DNA of 64,000 bases, taken from positions 31,814 to 95,813 of the forward strand of contig JAEEHS010000033.1 of assembly GCA_016281015.1 (NCBI GenBank), read 5' to 3'. The DNA comes from Bacteroidales bacterium (GTDB taxonomy: Bacteria > Bacteroidota > Bacteroidia > Bacteroidales > UBA932). The translations under genes and the position numbers were made by a program. How positions within the stretch are numbered: the stretch's first letter is position 1; the number at the start of each line of letters is the position of its first letter. Positions 28,596-36,483 of the stretch are shown here, one piece after another. The notes beneath the pieces were generated by a model. The model was not told the origin of the DNA and did not search any database. It saw only the letters and a list, made by a program, of their open reading frames with translations.

Positions 28596-29516
28596 ATGCG
28601 TTACATTCTTTGCCTGTCATACAACGGCCGGGATTTCTGCGGCTGGCAGACCCAGCCTTCCGCGCCTTCCGTCCAAGGGGCCCTTGAGACCGCCCTGTCG
28701 CGGCTTCTCGGCTGTCCTGTGGCGGTCACCGGCGCAGGAAGAACCGATACATCCGTCCATGCATCCGGATATATCGCCCACTTCGATCTGAGCGGCCCGC
28801 TGCCCTTCCCTGCAGGGGATTTCTGCTACAAAGTTAATGCCATCCTGCCCCGTTCGGTGGTGGTCCATTCCATCCTGCCGGCGAGGGATGATTTCCACGC
28901 CCGCTTCTCCGCGCGCAAGCGTTCCTATACCTATTTTCTCCACCGGGTCAAAGACCCCTTCCTGGATGCGTTTTCCTGGCAGTGCGGCTATCCGGGGCTG
29001 GATTTCGGGGCCATGAACGAGGCCTGCCATTTTCTTCTCGGGACCCACTCTTTCACTTGCTTCGAAAAGACCGGCGGAAACGCCAAGACCTCCCGCTGTA
29101 CGGTCCATGAGGCCTTCTGGAAGCCCTATACCCCATCACACATCGCTATCCTGGGCTCGCCCCGGCTCGTGCTGGGGGACGCCTGGGGGACGGCCGGCGG
29201 TGCGGGGACAGAATGGACACATGCTGACTATCAGACAGTTGCGGCATCTCCCTTCCCCCAAAACGGGGAAGGGACATCGGCTAAGTCATTGATACACAGC
29301 GCCGAGACTTTCGAGAGCAAATACTGGTACTTCCGCATCAGCGCCGACCGCTTCCTCCGCAACATGGTCCGGGCCGTCGTCGGCTCGCTCATCGAGGTCG
29401 GTCGCGGCAAACAGCGGCCTGAGTGGATCGGGGAACTGGTCATGGACGGGACGCGCTCCGACGCCGGAGAATCCGTCCCCGGCCACGCCCTCTTCCTCAA
29501 CCGGGTGGAGTACTGA
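28596..29516 (+). CDS. truA: tRNA pseudouridine(38-40) synthase TruA with a repeat-derived insertion
   Basis: Isomerises U38-40 of many tRNAs. The 306-aa protein is 45-60 residues longer than usual. It has the catalytic Asp in GAGRTDTSVHA (about 46-56), RSYTYFLHR, and FRISADRFLRNMVRAVVG near 250. Between CTVHEAFW (ends residue 175) and YFRISADRF most family members have only a few residues; here there are about 65. Residues 210-235 of that insertion (DYQTVAASPFPQNGEGTSAK...) are the translation of a 75-bp family D repeat that lies outside the gene elsewhere. The frame is kept, so the protein is probably made. The 619-aa track ORF begins antisense to moxR; ATG 28596 is the true start. Confidence 0.93.
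   Translation: MRYILCLSYNGRDFCGWQTQPSAPSVQGALETALSRLLGCPVAVTGAGRTDTSVHASGYIAHFDLSGPLPFPAGDFCYKVNAILPRSVVVHSILPARDDFHARFSARKRSYTYFLHRVKDPFLDAFSWQCGYPGLDFGAMNEACHFLLGTHSFTCFEKTGGNAKTSRCTVHEAFWKPYTPSHIAILGSPRLVLGDAWGTAGGAGTEWTHADYQTVAASPFPQNGEGTSAKSLIHSAETFESKYWYFRISADRFLRNMVRAVVGSLIEVGRGKQRPEWIGELVMDGTRSDAGESVPGHALFLNRVEY
29224..29298 (+). repeat. Family D repeat, copy D1, inside truA
   Basis: 75 bp, same length as D2 and D3 without gaps. Central hairpin TCCCTTCCCC-CAAAAC-GGGGAAGGGA (10 bp), ends CTGACTATCA and GCTAAGTCATTGATA. 75 bp is 25 codons and the phase used has no stop. Confidence 0.92.
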
Positions 29517-29527
29517 CAACCTCCCTA

Positions 29528-29602
29528 CTGATTATCAGACAGTTACGCAATTTCCCTTCCCTGATTTGGTGGAAGGGACATCAGCTAAGTCGTTGATATT
29601 CA
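29528..29602 (+). repeat. Family D repeat, copy D2, between truA and the second RAYT
   Basis: 75 bp: CTGATTATCAGACAGTTACG at the left end, hairpin TCCCTTCC...GGAAGGGA, ACATCAGCTAAGTCGTTGAT at the right. It lies at the 3' side of the RAYT, 55 bp from its stop. Confidence 0.92.
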
Positions 29603-29656
29603 ACGCTCATTTCTGCCGAGCCACAACCGCCCCTGCCGAGCACAACGCCGCCCCGG

Positions 29657-30580
29657 CTACATCCGCCGGAGTTCTAGATGGAGGAACTTGGCAATCTGCT
29701 CCGAGCGGGCATAACTGGCTTCCCTCAGAACGGGAAATAACTGCTGCCGATGCGCTGTTTCCATGGCGAGAAAGGCTTTCGGATTGGATGGATACTGCTT
29801 TTCCATGACCGAGAACATGGGACCATAATCCCTGTCACTGACCCCACAAAAGGATTCCTTGATGTCGTATTCCGCCCCCGTATTGGAATTGACGGCCAGA
29901 AGCATGGATTCATAGCTACCATACAAACGGATAGACGCTTGATAGTCAATGACATTATAAGCACAGATAATACGGTCCGTCAGCTGAAACTGTTCTTTCT
30001 CACTGAGCCCGTCAAATAGGCGGCCCAGAAGCGGATAAGTAAGCGGTCGACCTGTCCTGGCCAGACTGTCCACATATTCGATGGCCCATCTCAAATGGGC
30101 AGAAGGGCGACCCGATGAAAGTGGAGAGGAGAAAGGATGGTCGCTGACGGCATAGGCGAGGAAGTTCCACTGGTAATCCTCCGCCCGCTTGGTCAGTTTC
30201 CTTTCCGGCCCATTGTTGGCAAGATAGGCAAAGGCTGTACGAAGCTGCTTCTCTCTTTGTTTCAGTGCACTGCCATACGTCTCAAACACCGGTCCCTTCC
30301 GTCCACAGGATGCGTTCCAGGCCTTGGCGAACCAAGCGTGGGTTTCCCTTTCGTAGCAGATCCGGTCTTGCTCATGGGCCGCACGGACCAGTTCATGGAT
30401 ATGGTCGACCATCAGGCAAAGACCCATCACGTCAATCTGGTACTTCCTGGCCACGACCGAGACAATGCTGAAATAGACCAATCGGTCATGGACACTGTAG
30501 AACAGCAGGCCGCCGTCACAGCTTCTCCTGTAAATGTGCTCCCATGCTCCCGGGATGAATTTTCGAATCTGACCCCTCAT
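29657..30580 (-). CDS. Second REP-associated Y1 (HUH) transposase, RAYT-like
   Basis: A 307-aa protein unrelated in detail to the first RAYT but of the same class. The HUH motif is in LCLMVDHIHELVRA (about 66-79), and FAYLANNGPERKLTKR (about 135-150) contains the probable nucleophile Tyr. The C-terminus (ARSEQIAKFLHLELRRM) looks like a DNA-binding helix pair. It is flanked by family D repeats on both sides (D2, D3), and D1 sits in truA. The track start at 30619 is a TTG; the ATG at 30580 is preferred, with a TTACTTTG box about 40 nt upstream. Key residues seem intact. Confidence 0.8.
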   Translation of the reverse strand: MRGQIRKFIPGAWEHIYRRSCDGGLLFYSVHDRLVYFSIVSVVARKYQIDVMGLCLMVDHIHELVRAAHEQDRICYERETHAWFAKAWNASCGRKGPVFETYGSALKQREKQLRTAFAYLANNGPERKLTKRAEDYQWNFLAYAVSDHPFSSPLSSGRPSAHLRWAIEYVDSLARTGRPLTYPLLGRLFDGLSEKEQFQLTDRIICAYNVIDYQASIRLYGSYESMLLAVNSNTGAEYDIKESFCGVSDRDYGPMFSVMEKQYPSNPKAFLAMETAHRQQLFPVLREASYARSEQIAKFLHLELRRM

Positions 30581-30675
30581 ACGCTTTGATGATTTGCATG
30601 GACGACTTGTCCATTGCAAAGTAAAGGAATCGTTTCGGAAAAAGCAAGGATTTTTCTACATTTTTTATGTATGTG

Positions 30676-30750
30676 TTGACTATTAAATAGTTACGCAATG
30701 TCCCTTCCCTGATTTGGGGGAAGGGACATCAGCTAAGTCATTGATAATCA
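30676..30750 (+). repeat. Family D repeat, copy D3
   Basis: 75 bp with a 12-bp stem ATGTCCCTTCCC...GGGAAGGGACAT and the right end TTGATAATCA, which is the complement of the left end TGATTATCA of D2. It lies upstream of the second RAYT. The rest of the 30580-30841 gap holds GC-rich non-coding sequence. Confidence 0.92.
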
Positions 30751-30816
30751 GACTGGATGTCTGCTACCCGGCCGGGGCGAAAGGGGCCGGGGCAGGACTG
30801 GCGCCGCCGAGCGCCC

Positions 30817-30858
30817 ACAGCCAGAGGACAGGCCTAGACCCTACAGCCAGAGGACAGG
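30817..30858 (-). repeat. 26-bp-period repeat at the 3' end of the Ig-like lipoprotein gene
   Basis: ACAGCCAGAGGACAGG occurs at 30817-30832 and 30843-30858; the second copy covers the last codons of the gene, the first lies just downstream. Confidence 0.75.
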
Positions 30859-33126
30859 ACGGAGGCGGGGTTTCAGAGAATTAGATGTCGGATCCTTTGC
30901 CCGGACCTGAACCGTGGAGAAGTTGAAACACCAGGCCTCGGTCTTGCTGGATTGGGTTGCAGTCCAGTAGTCATAAGGTAATCCCAAGTCTGTCAAATCC
31001 TTAAAAATCGAGGATGAATGCCCAAGGGCGACAATCTTTTCAGCGGTTTCCTTGGTCGGGACCATCCACCCGGTATGGGTAAGGGCGGCAGTCCCGAAGG
31101 TCTTCACATCCATATTGACCACCGCATATCCCGGCTTGATCTTGTGCGAACCGCCGACCCTGTTGTTGTAGTAAACCAACTGGAACTTAAGGGCATATTC
31201 GGTCTGGGCATCGGCATGAGGACCTTCCGTCCATTCGTCCTCGCTGAATATGTCATCATCGTCTTCGCTCCAGCGGAAATAGTTCGTATTGTCCGTATCA
31301 AGGGCCAATTCCGACGAAAGCACGCAGGCGTGTTTGCCGGCTTTGTTTTTAAAGCCTGGTTTGCTCGCAAGTGCATTCCACTCCGGGTCGCTGGGTAGCG
31401 TCGTTGCATACACTTTGCCGATAAAGGTCCCGAGACCGCTCACTTTCTTTGCGGCTGTAGTATTAAAATAGAAATCAGACTCTAACCTTCGCAGACCTCC
31501 GTCTGACCAGTTGAAGCGTTTGCTTGCGCTGTCGTAATAGACATAGTCTCCAGGTTTGAGATCCGTAGAATAAAACTCCGTGAAAAAGAAGTACCTTATT
31601 CCTTTATTATTATTACTGTTTCCCGAAGATGGCGTAATCCTCAGAATATAAGTTTCTCGTCTTCCATAATGGGAATTGGCCGGGTAGGTAATCGTGGTCT
31701 TGAAAGAGGACCCCGACTTGACCGTCGATATGCATTGGGAAGCATCAACGGCTGTGCCTGTAACAAATTCTACGGACTTGTACTCTTGCTTGGCGGTCGC
31801 AGGCAAGATCCGCCAAGTAACTGAGCAGGACTTGCCTTCCTTCAAATTGTAACTTGAGCCATCCAGATCGAAGTCCCCGACGATATCATCAAACTCAACC
31901 CCTGTCGCCGTGTCATAGACATAGACCTTGATCGAGGCCGAGCAGTTGCCGGCCTTTGCCGTAACAGTCGAATAAGTGGCATCTCCGCCTGCGGCATTGC
32001 CGGTAATCTTCCCCCCATAGACCGAGACCAGGCTGCCCGTAGCCGACCAACTGACAGTCGGTTCGTTCTTCATCTTGCCGCTTTTCTCAATTGTATAATA
32101 AAGGGATTCCGTATTTCCTTTGAGGAGGTCGTAACGTTCGCCGGCATTGAAGCTGATGGAGGTCACGTGACCATAGACCGTCACGGGGATTTCGATGCTC
32201 TTGGAGCCTTCACGGATGCCCCGGACGAGGATCTTGGTGCTGCCGGGCTTTTTGCCGGTGACAACCAGCGTGGTGCCGCTGCCCTGGGCGACGGTCGCGA
32301 CCGTCTCGTCCTGGGAGGCGATGATAAGGTCCTTCAGAGCGGCCGCGGAAGGCGTCAGGGTCAGCGTGACGCTGGCCGTGGTCTCGTCTGTCACCTCGAC
32401 CGAAGCAGGAGAACTGCTGATATTGGAAATCACATAGTCCGAATAGGCATCTTTCGAGAGCACGACCACCGCGATGGACTGGGCCGCCGCGGAGCCCTTG
32501 CGGGGCTGGACCTGGACGCTGCCCGTCCCGACTTGCTTCGGGACGAACTTGATCCCGCCATCCACGGCCGACACGGTGACAAGATCCGAGGCGCCGCTGA
32601 ACTTGAGCATCTGGGAAGTTGCGGAGGAGGGCTCCAGGGTCACGCCGACGACCTTGCCCTGGGTGTCGCCTTCCTTCAGGTACACCTCGGAGGAAGAGAG
32701 GATGATCTTGGAGATGGCGGTAGAGGCATAGTCTTCGGACGAGAGGACCCTCACCGTCGCCTGCTGGGAAGAGGCCGGACCGCTCTTGGCCGAAAGGGTC
32801 ACGCTAGCCTCGCCGATCTTCTTGGGCGTAAAAAAGATTCCGCCGGAGCGCCGCTCCCAGGAGACGACATCGTCAGGAGTGACTTTCACGTTCAGCATGT
32901 CGGTCGTACAGCCGGAAGGAGACAGTTTCACCTCCAGAAGGCCGCCGTCGCCGGCAGCATCCAACAGCAGCAGGGGGGCGGGCAGGGTGATGTCCGTAAT
33001 TTCATTCGCATCACCGCCGCCGGAGCCGGAACCGCCGCCGGAAGGACCGGGATCAGGGGTATTGGGTTCTTTTCCGCAGGAAAGGAAAAGCAGGAAAAGA
33101 GAGACGATGGACAAAATCTTTTTCAT
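30841..33126 (-). CDS. Large surface lipoprotein with bacterial Ig-like repeats
   Basis: A 761-aa protein with a lipoprotein signal (FLLFLSCGK), a Gly/Ser linker, three to four BIG2-like beta domains of about 85 residues between 45 and 420 (repeated pattern ISKIILSSSEVYLKEGDTQG), and a C-terminal region (about 500-761) ending with GLPYDYWTATQSSKTEAW, which resembles the C-terminal domain of Bacteroidetes/Fibrobacter surface proteins. Probable role in surface binding; no enzyme motif seen. Promoter TTTG-N20-TACATTTG upstream. It stands alone between a RAYT locus and the exbB operon. Confidence 0.82.
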   Translation of the reverse strand: MKKILSIVSLFLLFLSCGKEPNTPDPGPSGGGSGSGGGDANEITDITLPAPLLLLDAAGDGGLLEVKLSPSGCTTDMLNVKVTPDDVVSWERRSGGIFFTPKKIGEASVTLSAKSGPASSQQATVRVLSSEDYASTAISKIILSSSEVYLKEGDTQGKVVGVTLEPSSATSQMLKFSGASDLVTVSAVDGGIKFVPKQVGTGSVQVQPRKGSAAAQSIAVVVLSKDAYSDYVISNISSSPASVEVTDETTASVTLTLTPSAAALKDLIIASQDETVATVAQGSGTTLVVTGKKPGSTKILVRGIREGSKSIEIPVTVYGHVTSISFNAGERYDLLKGNTESLYYTIEKSGKMKNEPTVSWSATGSLVSVYGGKITGNAAGGDATYSTVTAKAGNCSASIKVYVYDTATGVEFDDIVGDFDLDGSSYNLKEGKSCSVTWRILPATAKQEYKSVEFVTGTAVDASQCISTVKSGSSFKTTITYPANSHYGRRETYILRITPSSGNSNNNKGIRYFFFTEFYSTDLKPGDYVYYDSASKRFNWSDGGLRRLESDFYFNTTAAKKVSGLGTFIGKVYATTLPSDPEWNALASKPGFKNKAGKHACVLSSELALDTDNTNYFRWSEDDDDIFSEDEWTEGPHADAQTEYALKFQLVYYNNRVGGSHKIKPGYAVVNMDVKTFGTAALTHTGWMVPTKETAEKIVALGHSSSIFKDLTDLGLPYDYWTATQSSKTEAWCFNFSTVQVRAKDPTSNSLKPRLRPVLWL

Positions 33127-33148
33127 GGCGTCAAAACATTAATCCAAG

Positions 33149-33180
33149 CAAATGTAATACTTTATTTCCTGAAACGCAAA
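33149..33180 (-). promoter_or_regulatory. Promoter of the Ig-like lipoprotein gene
   Basis: -33 TTTG (33177-33180), 20-nt spacer, -7 TACATTTG (33149-33156), both exact; 22 nt from the ATG. Confidence 0.75.
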
Positions 33181-33217
33181 TCGGTAAAATAAAGTAGGAA
33201 AGACGGAATAATTTTTG

Positions 33218-33225
33218 TAAATTTG
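33218..33225 (+). promoter_or_regulatory. -7 box of the exbB-aroK operon
   Basis: TAAATTTG, exact TAnnTTTG match, 57 nt upstream of the exbB ATG; no clear -33. Confidence 0.55.
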
Positions 33226-33282
33226 CAGGTTGATTGGCCTCTTAGGCCCATTACCGACCCGTTTAATACAAAAAACAACGAT

Positions 33283-34041
33283 ATGTTATTCCAACTTCTC
33301 CAAGCCGGCGCCGTCGCCGCGGACAGCCTCAGCGCTGTGGCCGAAGCCGGTGAAACCGCCGTCCAGACGGCCCCTGCCGCCGTCCAGGCCGCACCCGCAG
33401 CCCCGCAGCAGATGTCCGAGAGCCTGTTCTCCCTCTTCACGATGGGCGGTCCCCTGATGTGGGTCCTCCTCGCGCTTTCGGTCCTCGCCATCTACATCAT
33501 CGGGCGCAAATGGTGGCTCATCCACCAGGCTTCCAAGATCAACCCGAATTTCATGAACGACATCCGGGACTACCTCAACGAGGGCAAGACGAAATCCGCC
33601 ATCACCCTCTGCGGGAAGTATGACAACCCGGTGGCCCGCATGGTCGAGACAGGCATCCACCGCCTGGGACGCCCGATGGCCGACATCCAGTCCGCCATCG
33701 AGAACACCGGAAACATCGAGGTCTCCCGCCTCGAGAAGAGCCTGCCGCTGCTGGCGACCATCGCCGGCGGCGCCCCGATGATCGGATTCCTCGGAACGGT
33801 CATGGGCATGGTCCAGGCCTTCTTCAACATGTCCAAGGCCGGCAACAACATCGACATCACCCTGCTTTCCGACGGCATCTACACGGCCATGCTGACGACG
33901 GTCGGCGGCCTGATCGTGGGCATCATCGCCTACTTCGGCTACAACTGGCTGACTTCGAAGGTGTCCGACCTGGTGTACAAGATGGAAAGCTCGACGATGG
34001 AATTCATCGACATCGTCCTGAACGAACCCGGAGAGGAATAG
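33283..34041 (+). CDS. exbB: ExbB/TolQ-type proton channel protein
   Basis: A 252-aa inner-membrane protein that uses the proton gradient to energise TonB. After an Ala/Pro-rich N-terminus there are three membrane segments: GGPLMWVLLALSVLAIYIIG (about 62-81), SLPLLATIAGGAPMIGFLGT (about 155-175) and AMLTTVGGLIVGIIAYFGYN (about 205-225), matching the MotA/TolQ/ExbB domain. Start set at ATG 33283; the 20 upstream codons in the track cross the promoter box. It is followed by exbD and tonB. Confidence 0.95.
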   Translation: MLFQLLQAGAVAADSLSAVAEAGETAVQTAPAAVQAAPAAPQQMSESLFSLFTMGGPLMWVLLALSVLAIYIIGRKWWLIHQASKINPNFMNDIRDYLNEGKTKSAITLCGKYDNPVARMVETGIHRLGRPMADIQSAIENTGNIEVSRLEKSLPLLATIAGGAPMIGFLGTVMGMVQAFFNMSKAGNNIDITLLSDGIYTAMLTTVGGLIVGIIAYFGYNWLTSKVSDLVYKMESSTMEFIDIVLNEPGEE

Positions 34042-34044
34042 CAT

Positions 34045-34455
34045 ATGGCACTCAAGCGATCAACGAAGGTAGATGCGGCGTTCTCGGTGTCCTCGATGAC
34101 GGACATCGTGTTCCTGCTGCTTATTTTCTTCCTCGTGACCTCGACGCTGATCAACCCCAACGCCCTGAAGCTCCTCCTGCCCAAGTCCACGGGCCAGGTC
34201 AACGCGAAGGCGACGGTCTCGGTCAGCATCAAGGACTGGCACGACGACAGCTACACCTACCACATCAACGGCGACGAGACGCCCCTGAGCTATCAGGAAG
34301 TGGAAGATGCGCTGGTGGGACTGCTGGCCGCGGAGGAAGACCCGACCTTCAGCATTTATTCCGACGAGACGGTTCCCGTCGGCGAGGTCGTCCAGATGAT
34401 GAACATCGCCAAACGGAACCATTACAAAGTCATCCTTGCCACCCAGCCCGAATAG
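34045..34455 (+). CDS. exbD: ExbD/TolR-type protein
   Basis: A 136-aa partner of ExbB. One membrane helix (MTDIVFLLLIFFLVTSTLI, about 18-36) carries the essential Asp (D20), followed by a periplasmic domain. Begins 3 nt after exbB and is followed closely by tonB. Confidence 0.95.
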   Translation: MALKRSTKVDAAFSVSSMTDIVFLLLIFFLVTSTLINPNALKLLLPKSTGQVNAKATVSVSIKDWHDDSYTYHINGDETPLSYQEVEDALVGLLAAEEDPTFSIYSDETVPVGEVVQMMNIAKRNHYKVILATQPE

Positions 34456-34459
34456 GTCC

Positions 34460-35251
34460 ATGAAACCCTACCAGCATACCCGGGAGCAGCGGGAGCGGCG
34501 CGCCAAACTCAGCGGGGCCGCCGTCACCCTTACCGTCCATGCGCTTGCGCTCGGACTGTGCCTGGTCACGGGCCTCAGGTACCTGGACCCGCCGCCCCCG
34601 GAGCGGACCTCGCTCCTGATCGAGTTCGACGAGGCGCCCGAGGTGGATGTCAAACCGGTGGAAAACCGCATCGGACGGGAGCCGCAGGCCGACGAGACCG
34701 ACCCGGAGAAGGAGGTGGAACTGATCCAGCGCTCCGCCTCGCCGCATGTGACCACGAAGCCGAATCTCACCCCCGAGACCCGGCCGGACCCCCACGGAGA
34801 CGTCGAGGTTCCGACCCCGAAGGTGGAAGAGCCGAAGCTGGACCCGCGGGCCTCGTTCCCCGGCATGAGCAAGAGCGACAGCCCCTCCACGACCCCGCAC
34901 GGGGCCGCCGAGGCCTCCCCTGAGTTCAAGGCCGGACAGGCGGACGGCAACACCCGGGAAGGCAAGACGGAAGGCAGCGCCAACGCCCATGTCAAGGGGC
35001 GCAACGTGCTGGGCACCCTTCCCCGCCCCAGCTATGCCACCCAGACGGAAGGGGTGGTCGTCGTACAGATCAAAGTGGACCAGTACGGAAACGTCATCGA
35101 GGCCATCCCCGGCTTTGAGGGGACGACCGTGGCGGACAAGAGCCTCTGGCAGGCCGCCAAGAATGCCGCCATGAAGGCGCATTTCAACCAGAGCGCCGAT
35201 GCACCGGTGGTGCAGCTCGGCACGATTACCTACAAATTCAAACTATTGTAA
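34460..35251 (+). CDS. tonB: TonB-family energy transducer
   Basis: A 263-aa protein: one N-terminal membrane helix (GAAVTLTVHALALGLCLVTG, about 20-39), a long Pro/Glu/Lys-rich periplasmic spacer (about 60-165), and a C-terminal TonB-like domain (GVVVVQIKVDQYGNVIEAIP, then YKFKLL at the end). It would carry energy from ExbBD to outer-membrane receptors such as the SusC protein 8 kb downstream. Start at ATG 34460, 4 nt after exbD; the track start lies inside exbD. Confidence 0.92.
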   Translation: MKPYQHTREQRERRAKLSGAAVTLTVHALALGLCLVTGLRYLDPPPPERTSLLIEFDEAPEVDVKPVENRIGREPQADETDPEKEVELIQRSASPHVTTKPNLTPETRPDPHGDVEVPTPKVEEPKLDPRASFPGMSKSDSPSTTPHGAAEASPEFKAGQADGNTREGKTEGSANAHVKGRNVLGTLPRPSYATQTEGVVVVQIKVDQYGNVIEAIPGFEGTTVADKSLWQAAKNAAMKAHFNQSADAPVVQLGTITYKFKLL

Positions 35252-35274
35252 ACGCGACGTGAGTCGCTATCATT

Positions 35275-36483
35275 ATGGAAGACAACAAGAGAGGCACGAG
35301 AAAACGTATCGTGAGAAAGGCCGGTGAAGGCCGTTCAGAAAAAGTGGATTTTTCAACCAGCCGCAGTTTTGACTCCGGGGAGCGCCCGCGCCGCGCCTAT
35401 ACCCCCCGGGGCGAAGGCCGTCCCTACGGAGAAGGCCGGAGCCACGGTGAGAGCCGCCCCTACGGCGAACGCAAACCCCGCAGCGGCGAAGGCCGCCCTT
35501 ACGGCGAGAGCCGTCCCCCCCGGGAAGAACGTCCTTACGGCGAACGCAAACCCCGCAGCGGCGAAGGCCGCCCTTACGGCGAGAGCCGGGGACCCCGCAG
35601 CGGATATGGAAAACCGGGCGGCGGCTACGGAAAACCGGGCGCAGCCCGCAAGCCCTACGCCAAGCGCAGCGGCGCCTCCGAAGGGATGAGCGCCATGCTT
35701 TCCCGGAAGCCGCAGGTGTCCGGACGCGACTGGTCGGATGACGATACCGTCAAGGCCCCCATCCAGGAGGTCGTCCGCCTCAACAAATACATCGCCAACT
35801 CGGGCGTGTGCTCCCGCCGGGAGGCCGACACGCTGATCCAGAGCGGCGTGGTGACCGTCAACGGCGAAGTCGTGACGGAACTCGGAACGAAAGTGAACGT
35901 CCTCACGGACGACATCCGCTTCAACGGGGAGCGGCTCAAGGGTGAGGACAAGATGTATATCCTGATGAACAAGCCCAAGGGCTATGTCACCACCGCCAGC
36001 GACCCCCATGCGGAGAAGACGGTGATGGACCTGCTGAAAGGCTGTCCGACGCGGGTGTTCCCGGTCGGAAGACTGGATAAGAACACCACCGGCGTGCTGA
36101 TGTTCACCAACGACGGCGAGATGGCCGAGCGCCTGACCCACCCGTCCTACAACAAGAAAAAGATCTACCAGGTGGTGCTGGACCATCCCCTCGCGGACGA
36201 AGACAGGGAGAAGGTGCTCTCGGGCATCGAACTGAGCGACGGGGTGGTCGCGGCGGATGAACTCGAATTCATCGATGCCCATGACCACCGCCAGCTTGGC
36301 ATCGAAATCCATTCCGGCAAGAACCGCATCGTCCGCCGGATTTTCGAATCCATGGGCTATGAGGTCAAGGCCCTGGACCGCGTCTATTTCGCCGGCCTGA
36401 CGAAAAAAGGCCTGAAGAAAGGCGACTGGCGCTACCTGACCGAGGGTGAAGTCAATATCCTTAAAATGGGAGCGTACGTATAA
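35275..36483 (+). CDS. RsuA/RluB-family rRNA pseudouridine synthase with an Arg/Gly-rich N-terminal extension
   Basis: A 402-aa protein. Residues 1-145 are a disordered, basic extension built from PYGERKPRSGEGR-type repeats (a 53-bp exact direct repeat at 35461 and 35536). Residues about 163-225 are an S4 RNA-binding domain (RLNKYIANSGVCSRREAD). Residues 230-400 are the catalytic domain, with the catalytic Asp in PVGRLDKNTTGVLM (about 265). The probable target is 23S or 16S rRNA. Arg/Gly-rich tails on this enzyme are seen in other Bacteroidetes. It shares the operon with era; its stop overlaps the era ATG. Confidence 0.92.
   Translation: MEDNKRGTRKRIVRKAGEGRSEKVDFSTSRSFDSGERPRRAYTPRGEGRPYGEGRSHGESRPYGERKPRSGEGRPYGESRPPREERPYGERKPRSGEGRPYGESRGPRSGYGKPGGGYGKPGAARKPYAKRSGASEGMSAMLSRKPQVSGRDWSDDDTVKAPIQEVVRLNKYIANSGVCSRREADTLIQSGVVTVNGEVVTELGTKVNVLTDDIRFNGERLKGEDKMYILMNKPKGYVTTASDPHAEKTVMDLLKGCPTRVFPVGRLDKNTTGVLMFTNDGEMAERLTHPSYNKKKIYQVVLDHPLADEDREKVLSGIELSDGVVAADELEFIDAHDHRQLGIEIHSGKNRIVRRIFESMGYEVKALDRVYFAGLTKKGLKKGDWRYLTEGEVNILKMGAYV
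35461..35588 (+). repeat. 53-bp direct repeat in the pseudouridine synthase gene
   Basis: TACGGCGAACGCAAACCCCG... is repeated identically over 53 bp at 35461-35513 and 35536-35588, 75 bp apart, so the frame is kept and the protein repeat expands by 25 residues. Confidence 0.92.
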
